Assembly: GCA_002307135.1 (NCBI GenBank)
Contig: DBTQ01000015.1
Coordinates: 62,001 to 126,000, forward strand
Length of the DNA stretch: 64,000 bases
Direction: 5' to 3'
Source: Bacteroidetes bacterium UBA1312
GTDB taxonomy: Bacteria; Bacteroidota; Bacteroidia; Chitinophagales; Chitinophagaceae
The translations under genes and the position numbers were made by a program. This document shows, piece after piece, positions 25,140 to 33,893 of this stretch; position 1 is the stretch's first letter, and the number at the start of each line of letters is the position of its first letter. The notes under the pieces are model-generated. The model saw only the letters and a list, made by a program, of their open reading frames with translations, made no database searches and had not been told where the DNA came from.

Positions 25140-28100
25140 ATGCAATTAAAAGGGTTGGTAAAATTTTTTACCGTAGCGCTTATTCTCATTTCGCTGTATC
25201 AACTGTCGTTCACTTTCATTGTGAAAAATGTCGAATCTAAAGCAAGAGCCAGTGCTCGAAGCTTTGTAATGGCTAAGCAGCCAGGACTAAAAGATGATGA
25301 TCTGACCAAAGCAGTTGATGCTCGTTTCGATCAAATAACAGACAGCCTTCAGGGCGAAACAGTGTTTAATGCACTTATTAAGAAATACACTTTCCAAGAA
25401 GCAAAAGAACAAGAAATGAATCTTGGACTTGACCTTCAAGGAGGTATGAATGTAACATTACAAGTAGGTCTTGACGATTTACTTCGTTCTATGTCCAACA
25501 ATCCGAAAGATCCGGCTTTAAATAAAGCAATTGCAGATGCAGAAGCGGCAAAAGTCACCAACGACAAGGATTTCATTGAATTGTTTGGTCAGGCTTATGA
25601 GAAGAATAATACCACAAAACTTGCATATCTGTTCACCAAACCTTCTGAAAAAGAGATTACATTAAACTCTACTACAGATCAGGTATTGGCTAAAATAAGA
25701 AGAGAGGCTGATCAAGCGATTGACCGTACATATAATGTTATTCGTACCCGTATCGACAAATTTGGTGTATCAAACCCTAACGTAAATCTTGATAAACGTA
25801 AAGGTATCATATCTGTAGAACTAGCTGGCGTGCGTAACCCTGAACGTGTTCGTACGTTTCTTCAATCTACAGCACGTTTACAATTTTGGGAAATCATGCA
25901 AGACCAAAGTTTAGGCGAAGCTTTCATGAAGGCAAACGATGCATTGGCACTTTATTTGTCAGGAGCTAAAGAAAAAACAAGTACCGATACAGCTAAAAAA
26001 TCAGCAACAGACACTGCTAAAGTGGCTACTAAAGGTACTAATGCTAATGATACAGGGAGTATATCTTCTTTATTAGGAAGCAATGACAGCTCTACGCAAT
26101 CTACAGGCAGCGATACTTCAAGCAAGTTAGCTGCTGCAAATAAAAATCCATTCGGAGCTCTTTTACAACAAGCAGGAGAAGCAGATCGTGCAGCATTTGC
26201 TTATATCCCTAAGAAAAATATCAACAAATTTTTCGAATACCTTAGCCTCGATGTAGTCAAAAACAAACTTCCAGGTAATGTTCGCTTCCTTTTAGGCGTA
26301 GATAATTCTAAAACCCGTTTTAACCCAAACGCCTCTTTACCGCTATATGCTATTAAACTGGTGCCAGGTGTTGATGGTGCAAAACTGGAAGGTGAAAACA
26401 TAGAAGACGCATGGATGGACTTCGATCCGGCAACAGGCCGACCTGAAGTAAAAATGAATATGAAGAGTGCAGGTGAAAGAATCTGGAAACGTATGACCGG
26501 CGAAAACATTGGAAAACCAATAGCCATAGCATTGGATGATCGCGTTTATTCTGCGCCAAATGTGAATAGTGAAATTTCTGGTGGGTCTTCATCTATCTCC
26601 GGTGGCTTTACTACAGAAGAAGCAACTGACCTTGCCAACATCTTAAAATCAGGAAAATTATCTGCTCCTGCACGTATTGTACAGGAACAAGTAGTTGGCC
26701 CTACTCTTGGAGCTGAGTCTATTGCAGCAGGTACTAAATCACTGGCTATTGCCTTTATTGTAATATTTGGTTTGATGTTGTTGTATTACAATACTGCCGG
26801 TATTGTTGCCAATATCGCCCTGATCCTCAACTTGCTATTTACTATGGGTATTCTTGCAGCTGCAGGCGCTACCCTTACAATGCCTGGCATTGCAGGTCTT
26901 GTATTGACTATTGGTATGGCGGTGGATACCAACGTTATCGTCTTTGAGCGGATTAAGGAAGAGCTCTCACTAGGCAAAAGTTACCAGCAGGCCGTACATG
27001 ACGGATACAAACGTTCCTATGCTCCGGTATTAGATGGTCACATCTCTCAATTTATTACAGCTGCCATCTTATTCGTATTTGGACTTGGTCCTGTAAAAGG
27101 ATTTGCGTACACGCAAATGTGGGGTTTATTCTTATCTGTATTCTGTGGTTTATTAGTGTCTCGCTTGATCACTGATATTTGGATGAAACGTGAACGTCAT
27201 TTCACTTATTTCACTAAAGTATCTACTTCAATATTCCGTAAAGCGCATTTCAAATTTATTGAAGCACGTAAATACACTTATGTCATCAGTAGTATTATTA
27301 TATTATTGGGCTTTGCATCCTTCTTCCATGGTTTCGATTATGGTGTTGAATTTGCAGGAGGTCGTAGCTACACCATTAAGTTTAACGAAAAACACCAAGT
27401 TTCAGATGTCAAACAAAAATTGAAAAAACATTTAAACAATGAGAATCCAATCGTAAAAACAATTGGAACTGATGGCAATCTTAATATTACTACTGCTTAT
27501 CTTATTGACAAGCAAGGTGCAACCGTAAGTGATGAAGTAAGAGAAAAAATGTATGAGTCTTTGAAATCAGAAAACCTCATACCTTCAACAGTAAGTTACG
27601 AGCAGTTCTCTAAAAATTATATTACAGAAGAAAAAACAGTATTGCCAACTATCTCTGCCGATTTGAAACGTGGTGCAATTTATGCTACGATACTTTCGGT
27701 TTTAGCTATCTTCGTTTATATCCTGATTCGTTTCCGCAAATGGCAATATTCATTGGGTACAATCATTGCCTTGCTGCATGATGTATGCGTAACGTTTGCT
27801 GTGTTCTCTTTCTTTAAGGATTCTATGCCTTTCGCATTGGAAATAGACCAACACTTTATTGCGGCTGTATTAACAGTTATTGGGTTCTCTATGAATGATA
27901 CGGTGATTGTATTCGACAGAGTACGTGAGTACTTCCGTAAATCGCCGGGAGAAGGTAAAGTAAGTGTTATTAACCGCGCGATCAATGATACATTGAGCCG
28001 TACAGTCATGACATCTCTTACTGTATTCCTGACTATATTAATTTTGTTTATATTCGGAGGAGAAGCAACACGCGGGTTCGCATTTGCAATGTTGATCGGA

Positions 28101-28229
28101 GTTGTGACAGGTACTTATTCTTCTATATTTGTAGCTGCACCGGTATTGGTAGATATGGATAAAAAAGATACACTTGCTAACGAAGTAGATAGAGATGCTC
28201 ACGTTGAGGCATTAAAAGTACAAGCATAA
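25140..28229 (+). CDS. secDF: Protein translocase SecDF fusion
   Basis: A 1029-residue fusion of SecD and SecF, the proton-driven membrane proteins that pull preproteins out of the SecYEG channel. The SecD half has the first helix, MNLGLDLQGGMNVTLQV, the large periplasmic P1 domain, then six helices including GMAVDTNVIVFERIKEEL. The SecF half restarts with DYGVEFAGGRSYTIKF, has its own periplasmic domain and ends with six helices including IGFSMNDTVIVFDRVREYF. P1 contains a low-complexity Ser/Thr/Lys/Asp linker (about 278-338). Fusion is the rule in Bacteroidota. Single-gene unit with a strong terminator. Confidence 0.96.
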   Translation: MQLKGLVKFFTVALILISLYQLSFTFIVKNVESKARASARSFVMAKQPGLKDDDLTKAVDARFDQITDSLQGETVFNALIKKYTFQEAKEQEMNLGLDLQGGMNVTLQVGLDDLLRSMSNNPKDPALNKAIADAEAAKVTNDKDFIELFGQAYEKNNTTKLAYLFTKPSEKEITLNSTTDQVLAKIRREADQAIDRTYNVIRTRIDKFGVSNPNVNLDKRKGIISVELAGVRNPERVRTFLQSTARLQFWEIMQDQSLGEAFMKANDALALYLSGAKEKTSTDTAKKSATDTAKVATKGTNANDTGSISSLLGSNDSSTQSTGSDTSSKLAAANKNPFGALLQQAGEADRAAFAYIPKKNINKFFEYLSLDVVKNKLPGNVRFLLGVDNSKTRFNPNASLPLYAIKLVPGVDGAKLEGENIEDAWMDFDPATGRPEVKMNMKSAGERIWKRMTGENIGKPIAIALDDRVYSAPNVNSEISGGSSSISGGFTTEEATDLANILKSGKLSAPARIVQEQVVGPTLGAESIAAGTKSLAIAFIVIFGLMLLYYNTAGIVANIALILNLLFTMGILAAAGATLTMPGIAGLVLTIGMAVDTNVIVFERIKEELSLGKSYQQAVHDGYKRSYAPVLDGHISQFITAAILFVFGLGPVKGFAYTQMWGLFLSVFCGLLVSRLITDIWMKRERHFTYFTKVSTSIFRKAHFKFIEARKYTYVISSIIILLGFASFFHGFDYGVEFAGGRSYTIKFNEKHQVSDVKQKLKKHLNNENPIVKTIGTDGNLNITTAYLIDKQGATVSDEVREKMYESLKSENLIPSTVSYEQFSKNYITEEKTVLPTISADLKRGAIYATILSVLAIFVYILIRFRKWQYSLGTIIALLHDVCVTFAVFSFFKDSMPFALEIDQHFIAAVLTVIGFSMNDTVIVFDRVREYFRKSPGEGKVSVINRAINDTLSRTVMTSLTVFLTILILFIFGGEATRGFAFAMLIGVVTGTYSSIFVAAPVLVDMDKKDTLANEVDRDAHVEALKVQA

Positions 28230-28250
28230 AAAACAATAATTATCTAGAAA

Positions 28251-28285
28251 TAAAACAGCCAGAGCTCATTGCTCTGGCTGTTTTA
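28251..28285 (+). terminator. Terminator after secDF
   Basis: A perfect 15-bp stem (TAAAACAGCCAGAGC and its complement) with a 5-base loop, followed by T-rich sequence, 21 bases after the stop. Confidence 0.88.
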
Positions 28286-28754
28286 TTTTGTGCTCATCTA
28301 ATCAAATACTCGATGATACCCATCTCCAAAAAATGCTCATAAGAGTGTGTGCCCCTCGTTTAGACTTATTCCTAAATCTAACACCCATATATGTCATCCA
28401 TCCAGCGATAGGCCATCTCAATAAATCTCATACTTAACTAACTATACAACCAGATATCCTCTTATATCCTAGTCTAATTTGCTTCCAAGATTACCCCTGG
28501 CCATAGCTTATGTCCTGACCTCTTTATTGCGGCTTACCTATTATATCGGTTCTATTTCGCCTTTAGAGTTCCCTATTCCCTACTTTATGTAACGAGAATA
28601 GCAAGTATAAACTTATACCTTTTACCTAGTGAAGTCGTCCTCCTTTTATATGGCATAACATTCGGTTTGAGACAGAAATATGGACGAGAAGTATTTCTCT
28701 TTATTATCCCTCAAAGAAACGGAAGGTATGGTGCTCTAAATATTTAATAACAAA
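28286..28754. other. Gene-free spacer between secDF and the ATP synthase operon
   Basis: About 470 bases bounded by two terminators, with no open frame of note in either direction. Its base composition is slightly richer in C than its surroundings. No RNA gene, repeat or recognisable gene remnant was seen. atpG, which often follows atpA, is not here. Confidence 0.5.
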
Positions 28755-28782
28755 GAAGCCCAATCGTTTCCGACCGGGCTTC
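28755..28782 (-). terminator. Terminator of the atpBEFHA operon
   Basis: A GAAGCCC/GGGCTTC stem (28755-28761 with 28776-28782) with a 14-base loop; T-rich on the minus strand. It lies 33 bases past the atpA stop. Confidence 0.65.
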
Positions 28783-28814
28783 ATTATTTGTATATTTACT
28801 CTTGTACTTACTTA

Positions 28815-30392
28815 CTATTTGAATTGAGGAATCAAATCCTTTACCAATTGTGTCATTTTATTCAATCCTTCTTCAGGCAAATTACCTTTTTTGAACTCAG
28901 CCAAAACGTCTGGTAATTTTACTTCCATTTCGCGGATAAATGCTTCTTCAAATGCTTTCACATTCTTAACAGGCACTTCGCGGATCAGGTTGTTGGTACC
29001 GATATAGATCATAGCAACTTGCTTTTCTACGCTATATGGAGAGAACTGAGCTTGTTTCAATATTTCCACGTTACGACTACCTTTATCCAATACATTTTTA
29101 GTTGCAGCATCCAAATCACCACCAAATTTAGAGAAGGCTTCCATTTCACGGAAAAGCGCCTGGTCCAATTTAAGTGTACCAGCTACTTTTTTCATGGATT
29201 TGATTTGCGCATTACCACCCACACGACTTACAGATATACCCACGTTAATAGCTGGACGAATACCTGAAAGGAAAAGGTTAGTTTCCAAGAATATCTGACC
29301 ATCTGTAATAGAGATAACATTGGTAGGAATATATGCAGAAACGTCAGCTGCTTGTGTTTCGATAATAGGTAATGCTGTCAGAGAACCTCCTCCTTTTACC
29401 AAATGTTTGATGCTATCCGGTAAATCATTCATTGTTTTAGCAATCTCATCATCATTGATGACTTTCGCAGCACGCTCTAACAAACGGCTATGCAAGTAGA
29501 ATACGTCTCCAGGGTACGCTTCACGTCCTGGTGGGCGACGAAGCAACAAAGATACCTCACGGTAAGCTACTGCTTGTTTAGACAAATCGTCATAAATAAC
29601 CAATGCAGGACGACCTGAGTCACGGAAAAATTCGCCAATTGCTGCTCCAGCAAACGGCGCATAGAACTGTAATGGTGCAGGCTCAGAGGCAGATGCTGCA
29701 ACAACTACTGTATATGGCATTGCACCATTTTCTTCCAGTGTTTTCATTACACCCGCAACAGTTGATGCTTTTTGACCAATAGCTACATAGATACAATAAA
29801 CAGGTTTACCTGCTTTATAAAATTCTTTCTGATTGATAATAGCATCAATACAAATAGCAGTTTTACCAGTTTGACGGTCACCAATAACCAACTCACGTTG
29901 TCCACGACCGATTGGAATCATTGCATCAATTGCTTTGATACCTGTTTGTAGTGGTTCTTTTACTGGTTCGCGGAACAATACACCCGGAGCTTTACGTTCC
30001 AATGGCATTTCGTACAATTCACCAGCCAATGGACCTTTACCATCAATTGGTTCTCCTAAGGTATTGACTACACGTCCAAGCATACCTTCACCTACTTTAA
30101 TAGAGGCGATCATGCGTGTACGATGTACTTTACTTCCTTCTTTGATACCTGCACTATCACCCATCAATACAACACCGACATTGTCTTCTTCAAGGTTAAG
30201 GGCAATTGCCTTTACACCATTGTCAAATTCAACTAGTTCCCCTTGGCGAACGCCATTGAGTCCATAAACAAGAGCGATACCATCACCCACTTGTAATACG
30301 GTTCCTATTTCTTCAAGATCGGCAGCCTCATTAAAGTTGCTTAACTGTTGACGAAGTATCGCCGATATTTCGTCCGGTTTAATATCAACCAT
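28815..30392 (-). CDS. atpA: ATP synthase F1 subunit alpha
   Basis: A 525-residue alpha subunit, the non-catalytic nucleotide-binding part of the F1 hexamer. The P-loop is GDRQTGKTA (about 173-181). Other family marks are VYCIYVAIGQKASTVA, ALVIYDDLSKQAVAYREVSL with the Walker B Asp, and the signature segment PAINVGISVSRVGG. Length is normal. It is the last gene of atpB-E-F-H-A; a terminator follows at once, so the gamma subunit gene must be elsewhere. Confidence 0.97.
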   Translation of the reverse strand: MVDIKPDEISAILRQQLSNFNEAADLEEIGTVLQVGDGIALVYGLNGVRQGELVEFDNGVKAIALNLEEDNVGVVLMGDSAGIKEGSKVHRTRMIASIKVGEGMLGRVVNTLGEPIDGKGPLAGELYEMPLERKAPGVLFREPVKEPLQTGIKAIDAMIPIGRGQRELVIGDRQTGKTAICIDAIINQKEFYKAGKPVYCIYVAIGQKASTVAGVMKTLEENGAMPYTVVVAASASEPAPLQFYAPFAGAAIGEFFRDSGRPALVIYDDLSKQAVAYREVSLLLRRPPGREAYPGDVFYLHSRLLERAAKVINDDEIAKTMNDLPDSIKHLVKGGGSLTALPIIETQAADVSAYIPTNVISITDGQIFLETNLFLSGIRPAINVGISVSRVGGNAQIKSMKKVAGTLKLDQALFREMEAFSKFGGDLDAATKNVLDKGSRNVEILKQAQFSPYSVEKQVAMIYIGTNNLIREVPVKNVKAFEEAFIREMEVKLPDVLAEFKKGNLPEEGLNKMTQLVKDLIPQFK

Positions 30393-30451
30393 GTGTATAA
30401 AAATTAAAAAAGGTAAAACTAATAATTAAAAAGTATTTGATAAACAGATGC

Positions 30452-31015
30452 TTAACGCAACTGTGGAACATATAAGTTTTTGGAAAATTGTTTTTTGATT
30501 TCATTCAAATCGCGTACGATGCTGGTGTCCAATTGTTTGTCACCCATATCCAATACAAAACCACCCAATAATGAAGGATCAACAGCCGTTTCAATATTGA
30601 TCGTAGTTCCTTTATATGCCGCTTCTATTTTAGCGCGTAAAGTGTCCACAACACTCGCATCAACAGGAGTAGCGGTAGTTAACTTGGCCATGCGGATACC
30701 TTTATATACTCTGTATTGAATGATGAAGGCTTCGGCAATTTCATCCAAGAAACTTTCACGCCCCTTATTGATCAACAATTTAAGAAAAGTGGACGTCAAT
30801 ATAGAAACACGACCTGCGAGAACTGCATTAACAACACTTATTTTTTTATCGCCTTTAATAACCGGGCTACGCATCATAGTAACAAAGTCACGACTCTGGC
30901 TGCAAATCGCATCAAGCAATTGCATGTCCTTCAACGTTTCTTCCAAGCTGTTTTGTTCAACAGCAATATCCACTAGAGATTTTGCATAACGGGAAGCAAG
31001 ACGAGGATTCTTCAT
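30452..31015 (-). CDS. atpH: ATP synthase F1 subunit delta
   Basis: A 187-residue OSCP/delta subunit linking F1 to the peripheral stalk. The N-terminal six-helix domain starts ASRYAKSLVDIAVEQNSLEE. The C-terminal conserved segment is DPSLLGGFVLDMGDKQLDTSI followed by a basic helix. It lies between atpF and atpA, 59 bases before atpA, in the standard order. Confidence 0.93.
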   Translation of the reverse strand: MKNPRLASRYAKSLVDIAVEQNSLEETLKDMQLLDAICSQSRDFVTMMRSPVIKGDKKISVVNAVLAGRVSILTSTFLKLLINKGRESFLDEIAEAFIIQYRVYKGIRMAKLTTATPVDASVVDTLRAKIEAAYKGTTINIETAVDPSLLGGFVLDMGDKQLDTSIVRDLNEIKKQFSKNLYVPQLR

Positions 31016-31083
31016 ATTATCGTTTTGTATTTAGTAGTATGATTGTTGAGTATGATACTCTATATCCAACGATCAATGAGGTA

Positions 31084-31578
31084 TTAGTTAAGTTTCACTT
31101 CTTCAGCCAACATTTTAGCATAATTGCTTTGTTCGGCATCAGTCGAAAGGTTTTTGCGTAAGATTTTTTCAGAAACCTGAAGTGCTAATGCAGCAACTTC
31201 ATTTTTCACTTCAGTCATAGCAGCCATTTTTAAATGTTCAATCTGAACACGAGCATCACCAATGATTTTTGAGGCTTCTGCTTTAGCTTGATCTTTGGCT
31301 TCACTCACGATCTTGTCTTTCATTTCTTTCGCTTCTTTAAGCATCTGAGAACGTTCTTCACGAGCTTGTGCCATTACTTGCTGATTTTCAGCTTGCATTG
31401 CAGCCATTTCACTCTTAACACGTTGAGCTGTAGCAATAGAGTCCGCGATACCTTTTTCTCTTTCTCCTAAAGAATTCAATATGGGTTTCCACGCAAATTT
31501 TTTAAGTATAACAAATACCAAAACAAAAGCAAGGAGCGTCCAAACAAATAAACCTAACTCTGGGGTAAGCAATTCCAT
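31084..31578 (-). CDS. atpF: ATP synthase F0 subunit b
   Basis: A 164-residue peripheral-stalk subunit. One membrane helix (about residues 8-26, GLFVWTLLAFVLVFVILKKF) is followed by WKPILNSLGEREKGIADSI and a long Ala/Glu/Lys/Gln-rich coiled coil that dimerises along the stalk. This is the typical b-subunit layout. It lies between atpE and atpH. Confidence 0.94.
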   Translation of the reverse strand: MELLTPELGLFVWTLLAFVLVFVILKKFAWKPILNSLGEREKGIADSIATAQRVKSEMAAMQAENQQVMAQAREERSQMLKEAKEMKDKIVSEAKDQAKAEASKIIGDARVQIEHLKMAAMTEVKNEVAALALQVSEKILRKNLSTDAEQSNYAKMLAEEVKLN

Positions 31579-31704
31579 AAAATTGACTTTTTTTATTAAA
31601 ATTCTATAATAGATAAAACGGCAATGCCGAATTGTACTTTCAATTTTAAATAAACTGCACCCTCTGCCCTTTGCGTCAGATGCAGTTTAATTTTTTCTGA
31701 TGGC

Positions 31705-31950
31705 TTATTTCAATACTGCCAACAAACCTGCAATTACACCGAAAAGTGCAACACCCTCTACGAAGGCTGCAGTCAAGATCATGTTTGCACGGATGTCTCC
31801 AGCAGCTTCTGGTTGGCGAGCGATAGACTCAACTGCACCTTTACCAATTTGGCCGATACCTACACCAGCTCCAAGAGCTGCGATACCTGCACCTACTGCG
31901 CCAAGACCTGCGGCGCTACCATCTAACAAAATTGTGTTTAAGATAGACAT
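31705..31950 (-). CDS. atpE: ATP synthase F0 subunit c
   Basis: An 81-residue two-helix hairpin forming the rotor ring. Helix 1 carries the Gly-rich packing motif ALGAGVGIGQIGKGA. The polar loop is ARQPEA. Helix 2 has the ion-binding carboxylate in AAFVEGVALFG, a Glu as in most Bacteroidota. The residues after this Glu (GVAL) lack the Ser/Tyr ligands of sodium-binding rings, so proton coupling is more likely. The 5' neighbour is atpB. Confidence 0.95.
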   Translation of the reverse strand: MSILNTILLDGSAAGLGAVGAGIAALGAGVGIGQIGKGAVESIARQPEAAGDIRANMILTAAFVEGVALFGVIAGLLAVLK

Positions 31951-31970
31951 ATATATGGGGATTTTAAAAA

Positions 31971-33092
31971 CTAAAGAACGATTTCATTTTCGTTAACGTG
32001 ATAATGACCATCATTATGACTATGATCTTCATGATGACCTTCTTCAACAGCCTGACCTATAAACACGGCAGTTAGTGTAGTAAAGATAAAAGCTTGAATA
32101 GCTCCAACTAATAACTCCAACAAGAACATGAAAATAGAAAATGCAATAGATACCGGAGAAAAGCCCCAACCTACCATTGGTGACATGGCTCCAAAAATAA
32201 ATATCATACAAATGATACTCAATATAATAATGTGGCCTGCCAAAATATTGGCAAAAAGACGAATGGCAAGTGCTAGTGGCTTAATGAATAAAGACATTAT
32301 TTCAATTGGCACTAACAATAGCTTGATACCAAATGGCACTCCTGGAGGATTGAGTAAGTGACCCCAAAAATGTCCATTTGCTTTTGTAACCATTACAATA
32401 AATGTTATTAAAGCAAGGCAAGCCGTTACAGCAATATTACCTGTAAAATTTGCACCTCCTGGTAGGAGCCCCAATAAATTGTTGATCCAAATGAAGAAGA
32501 AAAACGTAAGCAATAAAGGCATAAATTTATCTGCCTTATGCCCCAAGTTTGGACGAGCTACCTCATCGCGTACAAAAGTAATAACTGGTTCGATTGCATT
32601 CTGAAAACCACTTGGTGCAATCATTGAACCTTTTTGCTTGTATTTTTTTGCAACATTCAACATGATTATAAGTAGTAATGCTACTGATATAAGCATGGAA
32701 AGGATATTCTTTGTAATTGAGAAGTCATAAAATTTAGATCCGTCTGTAGCTTCAATTTTACCCGCTTCATTTAATGAATAACCATTGTACGCTTCCCGAT
32801 GACCTTCATGTCCAAAATTAGCGGCACTAAAAAGAGCTAGACCTTTCTCAGGGCTATATAATATTACCGGCAAAGGTAGTGTGGCGTGAAATGCTCCTAC
32901 AGTGAAGAAATGCCATTCGTGCGCATCGCCAACGTGGTTAAATATTATTTTTTTAATGTCAAGTGCTTGGCTTTTTTCGGCTTCATGACCCGCTTCCGGA
33001 GCTGTTCCTTCCTGTTGCGCAAAAGTAGATGAAGCGTTACCCAAAAGCATCAAAATCAATGCCAATAAGGACAATAGACGTTTATAACTCAT
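31971..33092 (-). CDS. atpB: ATP synthase F0 subunit a
   Basis: A 373-residue a subunit, the proton-channel stator. Unusually for the family overall, but normally for Bacteroidota, it starts with a cleavable signal-like segment (residues 1-25, ending STFAQ) and a ~100-residue extracytoplasmic domain before the first core helix. The essential channel Arg is in IKPLALAIRLFANILAGHI. The C-terminus is a His/Asp/Glu-rich tail (EGHHEDHSHNDGHYH). It opens the operon and is preceded by a TATCTTTG promoter element. Confidence 0.94.
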   Translation of the reverse strand: MSYKRLLSLLALILMLLGNASSTFAQQEGTAPEAGHEAEKSQALDIKKIIFNHVGDAHEWHFFTVGAFHATLPLPVILYSPEKGLALFSAANFGHEGHREAYNGYSLNEAGKIEATDGSKFYDFSITKNILSMLISVALLLIIMLNVAKKYKQKGSMIAPSGFQNAIEPVITFVRDEVARPNLGHKADKFMPLLLTFFFFIWINNLLGLLPGGANFTGNIAVTACLALITFIVMVTKANGHFWGHLLNPPGVPFGIKLLLVPIEIMSLFIKPLALAIRLFANILAGHIIILSIICMIFIFGAMSPMVGWGFSPVSIAFSIFMFLLELLVGAIQAFIFTTLTAVFIGQAVEEGHHEDHSHNDGHYHVNENEIVL

Positions 33093-33113
33093 TATTAGAC
33101 CCTAAATTTTGCG

Positions 33114-33121
33114 CAAAGATA
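33114..33121 (-). promoter_or_regulatory. -7 promoter element of the ATP synthase operon
   Basis: The minus strand reads TATCTTTG (TAnnTTTG), 21 bases before the atpB ATG. No clear -33 TTG at the usual spacing. Confidence 0.5.
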
Positions 33122-33212
33122 CTAGTTTTAGTTTCAGAAAAAACAGCAGGTTCGATTTTTTTTCAACAACTTGATAACATTTATAGCGAAAAAACGTGTG
33201 CTGGACGGTTTA

Positions 33213-33785
33213 TCAGTAATCGTCGTTACCTCCATTATCATCTACAACTTCATCTTCAGATGCATCCGAATCCGAATCTCCTTCATCCCCAAAACCTTCG
33301 GCCATTTCATCACTTCCCAAATCATATTTCTCTTCAACTTCCAATAATAGATCCGTGGAGCCACCACGTACACCATATTGATTAGGTGACATTCCTTCTT
33401 TACGGCTGCAAGATGGGTAAAGTTTTAGTACGTCTTCCTGTTTAGTAACACCAATAAGCTCAACAAGAAAAGTCCACATTTTTGCTGGGTCATAGACATA
33501 AACAAATTTTTGATCCGGCACTGCTACCAATGCCGATACAGGTGTTTTTATCATAGACAATGCAGGAGCATCTTTTTTATTGACCAATACATCTGATGCT
33601 AAAGCTCTGAAACGTTGCCATCTATCATTACTTTCATAAAAAACAGCAGTATGCTTACCATCAAAATCATACGATTTAATAATGGCTTGATGCAAATCTA
33701 AAAAGGTTTGGTTCGATAGTATCTCAATATCTCGGTAGATTAAATCATCCTCCTCCCAATAAACTCTAAACTTTAATAAAGGCAT
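33213..33785 (-). CDS. PRiA4 ORF3-like / IS1096 passenger TnpR-like protein
   Basis: A 190-residue cytoplasmic protein of the plasmid pRiA4b ORF-3 family, also named after the IS1096 passenger gene. Characteristic are the opening KFRVYWEEDDLIYRDIEI, TFLDLHQAIIKSYDFDGKH with AVFYESNDRW, and FVYVYDPAKMWTFLVELIG. The family name comes from mobile-element contexts, but no element is visible here and the protein is common as a stand-alone chromosomal gene in Bacteroidota. The last ~45 residues are a very acidic Asp/Glu/Ser tail. Function unknown. Confidence 0.75.
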   Translation of the reverse strand: MPLLKFRVYWEEDDLIYRDIEILSNQTFLDLHQAIIKSYDFDGKHTAVFYESNDRWQRFRALASDVLVNKKDAPALSMIKTPVSALVAVPDQKFVYVYDPAKMWTFLVELIGVTKQEDVLKLYPSCSRKEGMSPNQYGVRGGSTDLLLEVEEKYDLGSDEMAEGFGDEGDSDSDASEDEVVDDNGGNDDY

Positions 33786-33848
33786 GGCGTAAAAATAATC
33801 ATTTTAATCATATTGGAGGCTGAGCAGTAATTTTTTTGTATAAAAAAA

Positions 33849-33874
33849 GGCCGCACAAATGGGATTGTGCGGCC
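33849..33874 (-). terminator. Terminator after the parallel beta-helix T9SS gene
   Basis: A 10-bp GC-rich stem (GGCCGCACAA and its complement) with a 6-base loop. On the minus strand it is followed directly by a run of seven T, 20 bases past the stop codon. Confidence 0.88.
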
Positions 33875-33893
33875 AATAATTTTATACATTTTC

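Noticed and set aside
33213..33785. Possible insertion-sequence passenger gene indicating a mobile element
   Set aside because: The family name derives from IS1096, but no transposase, inverted repeats or target duplication are near. It is treated as a normal chromosomal gene.
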